Positions 55,754 through 64,000 of a stretch of 64,000 nucleotides of DNA are shown here, piece after piece (the stretch's first letter is position 1; each line of letters opens with the position of its first letter). The stretch is taken from contig JAJEKB010020868.1 of NCBI GenBank assembly GCA_022393335.1, forward strand, positions 394,319-458,318, read 5' to 3'. Under the pieces are notes generated by a model. The model worked only from the letters and a program-made list of their open reading frames with translations. It had not been told where the DNA came from and did no database searches. This DNA comes from Macrotrachela quadricornifera (taxonomy: Eukaryota; Rotifera; Eurotatoria; Philodinida; Philodinidae). The position numbers were made by a program, and so were the translations under genes.

Positions 55754-58700
55754 TAGTGTCCTGCGTGATCGTCAATTTCACGATCACGATCACGCGTGAT
55801 CGTGCGTGATTAGAAACTTTTTTTAACTCCGTGATCGTGATCGTGCGTGATCAGGTATTTTCTCCCGTGGTCGTGATCGTGATCGATACTAAATTTTTTT
55901 AAAAACCTTTTTAAATGTATAGGTGTAAATTCTTCAATATTTATTTCGAAATATCACATTCACATAGAAACCAGAAAATTTCTGATAGCTTATCTTCTAC
56001 TTATAAAAAAAAAAAGACAAAGAAAATACATAATTTAATGGAGAGTAGTTTTAAAGCAAAATTGAGAAAAAGTATGAAACAAACAATTAAAACATCGGTT
56101 CATCTTCATCGCTTTAAATGTCAAGAAAGCATTCACTTTCATTTTGATTGTCAAAAACATTTTCCTTATTCTTCTTTTGCATCGGTTCATCATTCACCAT
56201 AATTGTATCACACTTTCGTTTACCATTAAAAGCATCACTTGCTTCAGTAAAATCACCAGGAAATTTTTCTTTTAAAATATTCATTTTCTTTTTCAAGAAA
56301 ATCAATTTGTTTAATTTTTCCGAACCTAGTTTGGTTCTTTTATCTGTAACAGTGTTTTTATATGAAGAAAATTGTCGCTCGACCGACGTATTCGAAGCCG
56401 ATATAGCTAAAATATTACGAGCGATTGAAGAAATTAATGGAAATAAACTTTTATTTTGTTTCCAAAAGGAAAGGATATCATCTTTTTCACTATCTTTTAT
56501 TACCAACGTTGACGTTAAATAATTTTCTAGTTCTTTTTCAACATCATTTTTTTCTGGTACTGAGGGTGGTTTATCGAATATTTCCATTAATAAGCTATGT
56601 CGTGCATTTACACGAGCAGATTTTGTAGTTGGCGTTGAGGATGATGATGATGTTAATGATGAACATAATGATGGAATTGTTGATGATAAACATGATGATA
56701 GAATTGCTAATGATGCACCTGGTAAATCAACAACAGTTGATGTATTTGTAGATAAAATACGAACATGATGTTTATACATTTCTTGTTTTAATAAAAATAT
56801 TGCACGTTCTTTGAATTGCGGACTTTTATGTAAATATTTATTATTTGGATGAAGCACTGCAGCAATAAAATGTTCATCGGTCAATTTCCATTCTTCAGTT
56901 AAACGTTTACCTGAATATTAAAACATAATAAAATGCTGAAAAATGTATGCATCTTTTTACATTTCATACCCAAGAGAAATTTCACCTACTTGATACCTTC
57001 ATCATCACCATCATCAATTTGACATTTGTCAATCAAATACTGTTTAAATGGTAATACACGATGAAGTGTTGGATGTCGATCATCACTTAAAGCTTGAATA
57101 ACTGTATCAAATGATAATAAAAATTGACATATTTCAATCAAAAATTTTTTATTTATATTAGAATAAATTGATGATAATTTAGAATCCAATATTTGAGCTA
57201 ATTCATCAAAAATAATTGAAAATACATTTAACATTTTGTATGCGCCGCTAAAACGTGTATCTGAGAATAAAATCAATTTTTGTGATAAGCTTTGTTGCTT
57301 GTGTAATCTACGAACATTTGCAACAATAGTTTTAACATCATTGTATAATTCTTGTGCTAAATCGCAATCCACAGGTATTCCACCAAGAGTTTTTGTTGTA
57401 AACGTATGTTAGAGCTGTTTATTAATGTAATGGTCACTACAGCCAATACGTTTACAACCTGTATTGAATGTACATACCATAGTAGGCTCGTTATCTGTTA
57501 CAACAAATTTTTCCTCATCTAATGCTAAACCAAAATCTTTTAATGTATCATTAACAAATGAACGAATAGTGGGTGCACGCTTATTTTCAAGCTCGTATGG
57601 AAAACAATCCATCGTAAACATATACAATTGAAATTCAGGATCAATATGACTAATTGATATACCACAGTATGATAAACCTTGATAATAAAAAATAGAGAAG
57701 AAAATCTTTCGTCAACATAAAAGATTTGTCTTACCTGTAAAGGATTCGCTCCAAAAATCCACCACGACACAAAAACTATCCATTGATTTGCAAAAGTTTA
57801 TTAATCGTTGCTTGTAATAATCGTACATTTTATCAATATTTCGACTAATCTAGTATAAAAAGGTACAACTGTTTGCAAAAAAAAAACTTGTACAACATTT
57901 TTTGTCTGAAATAAAAAATATATTTTATTTTAAACAAAAAAAATTGCGAAAGTTTTTTTGCAAACAGCTGTATTAATGAAATGTTTATCTCAAAATACAC
58001 AATAAATATTGTTTACTGTAGTAGGATTTGGCAATAAATCTTCAATATCTATATGTATTGACGATGATAAACGTTGACCACTTTTAAATATTTGTTTAGC
58101 TAATTCAATAAAACCACGTCCTTGAAATAATTCAAATGCTCGACCATCTTGAGCAACAAATTCAGTACAACATGTTGTAATAGCACGTTTAATTTTTGTT
58201 GGTATTTGTTTTTTGTCATTGGAAGTTGTGTTATAGTAATTGTTCATTTTTTGTTGCTTACCGAATGAACTACTCTGTTTTAATTTCGATGGACAACAAC
58301 GTAAATGATTAATCATACAACCAGAACCTGTTGATGATTTGTAAACCAATGTTGTTTTACAATCATCACAGACAATAAAATCTTGTTTAACATTAGAAAT
58401 ATATATTTGGCTGAAGTTATTCCAATGCTTGGAGATTTATATTTGGTCGTTTCATCAGGTTTTTTGTATGATATTGATGTATTATTTTGTGACACAAGAC
58501 ATTCAATATCTTTTTTATTTAATTGATTACTATTTGTAGACATTCTGAAAATAAATGTTAATTAGAATTCTTGTATTTTTAAGAGTTGTTAATAGTAGAA
58601 AGGAATTCAAACAACTCCCAGTGATTATTACAATTAATTGACATAGGATCCAATGAATAACAATTTATAGATGGTGCTATTGGACAATAAAAGATCTTTC

Positions 58701-58819
58701 AGTATTTTTAATTTTCTATGTACAAATTAAAGCTTTGATCGTGATCGTACGTGATTAAGAATTTTTTTTATTCTCGTGATCGTGATCGTGACCAAAAATA
58801 CCAATCACGCAGGACACTA
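55754..58819. mobile_element. hAT transposon, 3.07 kb, nearly complete
   Basis: The ends share a 16-bp inverted repeat, TAGTGTCCTGCGTGAT (55754) and its complement ending at 58819. The tip TAGTG fits the hAT pattern. Subterminal arrays of CGTGATCGTGATCGTGCG-like words follow at 55770-55895 and 58737-58800. The element encloses a transposase on the minus strand. The 8 bases outside each end (ATCTAGAC and CTTGGGGC) do not match, so the target duplication is lost or one end has been rearranged. Confidence 0.85.
56114..58543 (-). pseudogene. hAT transposase, four exons, one stop and one frameshift
   Basis: Exons in this model: 58543-58017, 57848-57735, 57677-56997, 56910-56114, with GT..AG borders and matching phases. 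Exon 1 has a BED zinc finger (KHWNNFSQIYISN, CDDCKTTLVYKSSTGSG, HLRCCPSK), reached only through a frameshift near 58405. Exon 2 has FCVVVDFWSESFT. Exon 3 has FVVTDNEPTMVCTFN and RIGCSDHYINK, then a TAA at 57411-57409, continuing HTFTTKTLGGIPVDCD. Exon 4 has the hAT dimerisation region (LAISASNTSVERQFSSYKN, TDKRTKLGSEKLNKLI) and a nuclear-type basic/acidic tail. Only two lesions in about 700 codons indicate a recently active element. As written it cannot make full transposase. Confidence 0.85.
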
Positions 58820-59370
58820 CTTGGGGCGTTACCTTGATCGTCACCTTGAGTCGTTACATTGAGACGACCCACCCTGAAGACCCAATATAACGTCCCAATG
58901 TAACGACCAAGGTGACGATCCAAGGTAACGGTCCAGGGTAACGATCTGTGTTGAGGTAAGGGTGTGTGAATTATAACTAATAATAATAGGTTTCTATGAT
59001 ATCGACCCTCTGCGGTTGCGCCGCGACTTGTTGCTACTAGTGAAAATCACATCAAATTTGATATTCAGAATATTATCCAATTGTTTGGTCAAATAAAAAT
59101 TATTGAATGATCTATTTTAACATAGGTCTTTGGCTTGGAAAAAAATCTTAAAAAAGAGGAGTTCACATTCGAATATGAGATTGTATTTATTTAGTATCTA
59201 ATAAATCATAAGCAAACAGATTTTTTTTTTCTTGTTTCAATAACAACATCACACACGTCGACGTCGCTGTGTGCAGAAAAGAAAGAAAACAATCCTCGTT
59301 TCATTACACAACACCAATCTAATATAAAAAATAACGAGCACACATTGCGTCTTTGAATAACAAAACATTC
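58820..59370. other. Promoter side of the ARF fusion gene, with an inverted repeat
   Basis: A hairpin with about 40-bp arms (CGTTACCTTGATCGTCACCT at about 58827 against AGGTGACGATCCAAGGTAAC at about 58911) lies directly against the right end of the hAT element. The following 400 bp up to the ATG at 59371 should hold the promoter and 5' UTR. No TATA box is convincing. Confidence 0.6.
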
Positions 59371-60852
59371 ATGTCATCATACATTCATACTTTACTGACT
59401 AAATTATTTGGCAAAACAGAATATCGTTTGTTAATTGTTGGTCTCGATGCTGCTGGTAAAACAACAGTTCTTTATAAATTAAAATTAGGTGAAGTTGTGA
59501 CAACAATACCTACCATTGGTTTCAATGTAGAAACAATATCTTATAAGAAAATAAATTTTACATTCTGGGATGTTGGAGGTCGGGATAAAATTCGTCCATT
59601 ATGGCGACATTATTTTCAAAATACACAAGGACTTATTTTTGTTCTTGATTCAAATGATAAAGATCGATTCGAATATGCGTCAGACGATTTGTGGCGTCTT
59701 TTGCAAGAAGATGAATTAAGACATATACCTGTATTAATCTATATGAATAAAATTGATCTTCCTAATGCAGCTAAATCTGAAGATGTTATCAAAGAATTGA
59801 GACTCAATGACATTCGAAATCGATCATGGTTTATACAACCATGTTGTGCTTGTAGTGGTAATGGTTTATACGAAGGTTTAGATTGGCTCATACATGCTAT
59901 CAAATCTCCTACTGATTTTCAATATCAGCAGCGAAGTACAATAAAAGAAAACAATGAAGCTGAAAATAAATCAGTAGAATGGTTATCTCAAGTTGATAAT
60001 GATACTAATGAAGAAATGATTGAAAAATTTGCCCAACATCAATTATCTATTGACAAATTTGATCATCGAACATTGTTAAGAGCAATTTGGTGTTATTTAA
60101 AATTACATAGTCGAAAAGAGACTATCAAGGACTTGTTTGATCATCTCCCATTTTATAATAAAGATATGAATGAGACATTACTTTATTTTTGGATTCAAAT
60201 TGTTCATTATGCATGTGTAGCAACGAAAAATCCGACGGATGATTTTCCAGGCTTTCTGCTAATGAATCCTCAATTACTCAATGAAAGTGATTTACCATTA
60301 ACTTATTACAAAAAAGAAACATTATTTAGCAATCAAGCAAAAATATCCATAGTTTTACCAGATCTTAAACCATTACCAAGTATTCTACCGTCATCTACAA
60401 CTGCAAACAATCAATCATCAATAAATGAGTTAGAAGATGAGGAATTTTTAAAACAATTTGAATCATGTACATTGACGAATTGGTCGCATAGAACTTATTT
60501 ACGAATGATATGGTTATATTTAACACGTGATGGTCGTCGAATAGGAAAGAATAAAATATTTGATGGATTGAAAAATTTTGTTCAACATAGTCAATCATCA
60601 CAAAAGACAATATTTCATTTTACAATAATTTATTTTTGGCTTCAAATGATTGATTTAGCTATTGCACAAAATTCAAAAGATATTAATTTTGAAGAATTTC
60701 TTCGTCTTAATCATCATCTATTGAATGAAAGTTTATTTCTTGAATATTATACCAAAGAAACCATATTTAATAATGCAACTGCGAGAGAACAAATGGTATT
60801 ACCTGATATTAAACCATTACCAAGTTTAATTCTATCCAGTAACAAAAAATAA
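59371..60852 (+). CDS. ARF-family GTPase fused to two copies of a helical domain
   Basis: The start is the ATG at 59371 ([19 protein letters not shown]). The preceding in-frame TTG at 59353 is not a likely start. The product is 493 residues. Residues 1-178 are an ARF GTPase: P-loop GLDAAGKTT (24-32), PTIGFNVE (switch I), [12 protein letters not shown] (switch II), NKIDLPNA (126-133), [15 protein letters not shown]. Two departures from ARF1 are visible: Arg at the catalytic Gln71 position (GGR for GGQ) and no Gly2, so no myristoylation. Residues about 217-333 and 356-484 are two related modules ([15 protein letters not shown] / [29 protein letters not shown] / [24 protein letters not shown] / [10 protein letters not shown]), resembling a bacterial/fungal domain with a FHHREHVR..W core. 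It is uninterrupted. Predicted role: a GTP-locked or non-hydrolysing switch with an unknown effector tail. Confidence 0.85.
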   Translation: MSSYIHTLLTKLFGKTEYRLLIVGLDAAGKTTVLYKLKLGEVVTTIPTIGFNVETISYKKINFTFWDVGGRDKIRPLWRHYFQNTQGLIFVLDSNDKDRFEYASDDLWRLLQEDELRHIPVLIYMNKIDLPNAAKSEDVIKELRLNDIRNRSWFIQPCCACSGNGLYEGLDWLIHAIKSPTDFQYQQRSTIKENNEAENKSVEWLSQVDNDTNEEMIEKFAQHQLSIDKFDHRTLLRAIWCYLKLHSRKETIKDLFDHLPFYNKDMNETLLYFWIQIVHYACVATKNPTDDFPGFLLMNPQLLNESDLPLTYYKKETLFSNQAKISIVLPDLKPLPSILPSSTTANNQSSINELEDEEFLKQFESCTLTNWSHRTYLRMIWLYLTRDGRRIGKNKIFDGLKNFVQHSQSSQKTIFHFTIIYFWLQMIDLAIAQNSKDINFEEFLRLNHHLLNESLFLEYYTKETIFNNATAREQMVLPDIKPLPSLILSSNKK

Positions 60853-60913
60853 TTCTCATCCGATAGACATATGAATTTCATAACCAAAAACATAAATAAA
60901 ATTTTTTTTATCC

Positions 60914-61352
60914 TTATCGATCTCGTGTGAAATAACACAGCATATTCTCTGTTTGTTGTCTCTGTTCAAAATCAAGTTTAATACTAGATGCTGCACGAAC
61001 AATTTGAGTATATTTTGATGTTAATTCAAATCTCAAATAAGTGAGTCGAAGAAAATGTTTTCTTAATATTTGAATGATATCGCAAATAGTCTTTGAATTT
61101 TCATGAATAAATTCTTGATGAAATGGAATTGTAAATGTATGTAAATTTGAAAAGACTTATGATAAATCATCCATAGTTGTTGTCGGATAATGCCATATAT
61201 TATGTTGAAAAGGACATATCCTTTGACTTGTATTTCTTTCAAATCGATTAAATTTTTGTATTTGTTCAAGGAGAGATTGTATGCCTACATCGAAATTATC
61301 AATGATAAGTGTGTCCAGATTTGGAGAAAGATTAATTAGTTTGAATAATCAT
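60914..61352 (-). pseudogene. F-box/LRR family fragment (C-terminal)
   Basis: The minus-strand reading LINLSPNLDTLIIDNFDVGI, then LLEQIQKFNRFERNTSQRIC, a TAA at about 61156, then FSNLHTFTIPFHQEFIHENS and HFLRLTYLRFELTSKY to a TAA at 60914. The leucine-rich pattern and the repeated PNLDTL/SNLHTF blocks match the C-terminal part of F-box family proteins such as the gene at 3756. No F-box was found upstream. It is a remnant lying tail to tail with the ARF fusion gene. Confidence 0.55.
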
Positions 61353-61789
61353 AAGAATATTGTAATATCAAGTTTTGTATATACATATATATGTATTTCT
61401 ACTTTCTTCAAATGAACAAATACCTTGTCAGTTATACCAATAGGTAAATCATGAAGATTCTTTTGTTTAGTTCGATATGATTAGGACTAGATATAAAGGA
61501 AGAGAGAAAAAGAGCAGAAAGCACACTTTTTCTTATATATTAATATCAGTACTTTTATCGCTGGAAGAGAAAAGAAAAGGAAGGAAAAGAAAAGGATTGA
61601 AAAGATATTATGTTTATGTCACAGGAATTCGTTGTAAGTATATACAAAGAAGAACGAATCGTAATATGCTCGATTGGTTATTTCTTCTCTTAATTTTCTT
61701 CATTTTAAAAGAATAAGGTGGTGGTTAACAAGTGCTTCATTTCAATTTTTTTTATTCGATCACATAAGCTTTTACGCTTTGTTTTCTTC
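61353..61789. other. Intergenic, no gene recognised
   Basis: A purine-rich tract (about 61495-61610) is present. The short ORF over it is lysine/arginine-rich low complexity and is not called. Confidence 0.3.
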
Positions 61790-63741
61790 ATGTCTGATAC
61801 AAATAGTGATCTACCACCGCGTTCTCAAACTCGTTCAAGCAATTTAAGAGGTCAAATATCAAGATCATCTACAACAAATCGTATTCTCCACCGTACATTA
61901 TCAAGTCGATCTCCATCACCATCGACCGTTACCCGTCGCAGACGTGATTCTTCTACACTTAAGTAAAACTTTTTATATAGAATGAGCAGAGTTATGTTTT
62001 TCTCTAATGATAACTATTTTAAATGCTCACTGAAGTTTTTAACTATGAGCACAGGTAGTTAATGATTTTAATAACAGGAAACATGTAGATATTTCTAAGT
62101 AAAACTATTTAAGAATACAAAGTCTGCAACTGGTTCTCCTCAATATCTCTATAATTTAAATATTAGTATGATTACTTATTTATCTTTTATTAGAGTAAGT
62201 AGTGACAGTTCTCGGTCAATACCCAGTTTAATCTGTTGAAATTTGTTCTCTTGTTTTTTGGTCTTATAAATTATATGCTTTTAGTTGCGATACCAAATGT
62301 ATTAGGAATTTTTCATAAAACACAATTTTATTTTTGTTATATTTCCTGCGAAAAGTGTATCATTGCAGTAACTACTGTATATCAGCTTTAGAGATGTCTC
62401 CTTTATGAGAAATTTTTTTGATTTTAGAGTCACAAAATCGATTAAGAAAATCAAGATCGTCTTCTACCATCAAAAAAAGTTCTCATTCGTCAATTGCTCT
62501 TTCATCAATCAATAACTCTCGATTTAATAACAATTTGCCTGCTGATGATGAATCAGATATTGTTAGTGTCGATGGTTTTTCTACTCAAAACCAGACTATC
62601 AAGGAAAATGTCAATCCAATTAAATATCTATCCGAAATTGACAAAGGTCGTTTACAAAAACGAACAACTCCGTCAGAAAAAAAGCTGGCAGATGAAGTTT
62701 ATCAATTATTCGAAAAAGAAGGTGATGAAAATTACAGGTCTACATTGTGTACAAACAAAAGCAAGGTGAATAAATTTCTTTTTCTTTTATAGATAGTTTT
62801 AAATTTTAAAAAGAACTTAACGTCAAAATATATTTAGAAGATTTTAGATATTTGTAAAAAGAAATTGTTACCTAGATAAATAATTGAGTTTAGCATAAAA
62901 AATTTTATTTTATGATCATAAATATAAAGTAATATTGTGTATTTACGATCTAAATCTTGTTTTAATTGACTTTGCAGTCTATAAAGAAAGATGAATTTTA
63001 AACAAAAAAATTCAATTATTTCATGTTTAATTATTTAGATAATCAAACAAATTGGTCGTGGTACTGCTAATTTGCGATCGCATCTTCTTATTCATGGTTT
63101 AAAGAATTTTGCGTTTGAATCTCAAGAAGAACAACGTATTCCGGTGGCTAGCAAAACTTCAATTAGTCAAGTATCTTTAACTCGTAAACGCCAAATTGAC
63201 CAAGCAATATTAAAATGTACGATTGAAGCTGGTTTGCCATTTTGCCTGTTTAATCATGATGCATTAATTGAACTACTTGATATACTTGAACCAGGATACA
63301 AACCGCCTGATTGTCGCACACTTTCATTACGGACACAAGATCAATACTTTAATCATATTGTTGATCTTAAATCTGTTTTGCCACATATAGGGCCAATTGC
63401 TTTTACTAGTGATCTTTGGAAAGACGTTTCTGGTCAACATATTATCTCACTTTCTCTACACACTTTTTCTATTGACTTTGATTTCGTGTCCATGCCAATA
63501 TCATTTCATCAATTTACAGAACAAAAATTATCTGTAAATCTTAAAAATTTTTTGAGTATGAACCTGAACGTTTCGGATTAAGTACAAGCATTTTATCAGG
63601 TCTCACAATCGACAATTGCCCGGATATCAAAGCAGCGTCAGCATCAGGTATGCTTGGTCCTCGTCATGCGTGTCTTGCTCATTGTCTTAATCTTGTCGTT
63701 CATCATGGTACATGTATATGGGAGATGCCGAACGCAAAGAG
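61790..63741 (+). pseudogene. hAT-type (BED finger) transposase gene, runs to the right edge
   Basis: Exon 1 61790-61962 (Ser/Arg-rich, RSQTRSSNLRGQISRSS) ends at a GTAAAA donor. Exon 2, about 62428-62765, has RLQKRTTPSEKKLADEVYQL and LCTNKSK. Exon 3 63039-63741 has IIKQIGRGTANLRSHLLIHG (the rest of a BED-type finger), then RKRQIDQAILKCTIEAGLPF, GPIAFTSDLWKDVSGQHI and, after a shift at the T6 run 63548-63553, FGLSTSILSGLTIDNCPDIK and RHACLAHCLNLVVHHGTC, with a GTAAAT donor at 63742. These are hAT transposase blocks in order. Exon 1 and exon 2 phases do not match with the visible sites, so an exon is missed or this is decayed. The C-terminus lies outside the window. Confidence 0.65.
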
Positions 63742-64000
63742 GTAAATATTGTGTCATTTAAAGAATAGCGTGTGAGAAAATTCTGCATTTAACTTCTTCA
63801 ATAAGAAAACAATTGTTGTTTCCTGGATCATCTTAAGATCTCTACAACGATCTATGAAAGCTATAATAACTTTTTCGTTAAGTTGATGTCTGTGCCCTCG
63901 AATTTATATACTTTTCTTTCTTTTCATGTTACATGCTTCTTCTTTTCTTATCCATTTGTTTTTTTATAACTTTTTTCCCTATGTCTCTCGACTACATTAT
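63742..64000. other. Intron or 3' flank of the hAT-type gene at the window edge
   Basis: The sequence starts with the donor GTAAAT and is AT/T-rich, with no further transposase block legible before the window ends. Confidence 0.4.

Noticed and set aside
58313..58543. Separate small gene at the start of the hAT transposase
   Set aside because: It is the N-terminal part of the same transposase before the frameshift near 58405, not an independent gene.
1..64000. CRISPR arrays, operons, ribosome binding sites
   Set aside because: The window is eukaryotic by introns and gene families. The regular 143-bp array at 32063-34026 was considered as a CRISPR-like repeat and is explained by LRR exons.

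Overview
The window is an AT-rich eukaryotic chromosome segment that most likely comes from a bdelloid rotifer. This is an inference from gene content, not from a marker gene. The clues are short introns of about 54-60 bp with GT..AG ends, many decaying F-box genes, a large intronless ART + TPR protein, an ionotropic glutamate receptor with a potassium-channel-like GYG pore, several genes that look bacterial or fungal, and a dense mix of Tc1/mariner, hAT and DDE_1 transposon remains.

Layout. 1-8 kb: an F-box gene at the left edge, a Tc1-like transposase relic cut by an LTR-like repeat, one open F-box gene and two broken F-box copies. 8.3-11.9 kb: a 1179-residue ADP-ribosyltransferase-fold + TPR protein. 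13-14.6 kb: an F-box/ankyrin-like gene with two frame breaks. 15-20 kb: a second LTR-like copy, a 643-bp foldback element inserted into a DUF4246-like gene with an 11-bp target duplication, a field of degenerate repeats and a 77-bp-arm hairpin. 21.8-27.3 kb: a type II membrane glycosyltransferase-like protein and the glutamate receptor. 28 kb: a hidden mariner relic. 30.5-34 kb: an F-box exon followed by 14 leucine-rich-repeat exons on an exact 143-bp period (84-bp exon, 59-bp intron). 34.4-37.5 kb: a non-autonomous hAT-type element with an 8-bp target duplication and a mariner-type foldback nested in it. 38.6-40 kb: more mariner relics. 40.7-45 kb: a secreted protein of bacterial/fungal type and a cupin. 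48.4-50 kb: a DDE_1 transposase pseudogene with remnants of introns. 53-54 kb: a class A GPCR with one 54-bp intron. 55.8-58.8 kb: a nearly full hAT transposon. 59.4-60.9 kb: an ARF-family GTPase fused to two copies of a helical domain. 61.8-63.8 kb: a second hAT-type transposase gene running to the right edge.

How it fits together. There is no operon-like logic. The host genes are of sensory/receptor, signalling and F-box/repeat-protein type, and the spaces between them are filled by transposons of at least four kinds. The strongest leads are the ARF fusion (catalytic Gln replaced by Arg, no myristoylated Gly2), the perfectly periodic LRR exon array, the GYG-pore glutamate receptor, and the foldback insertion that split a gene.
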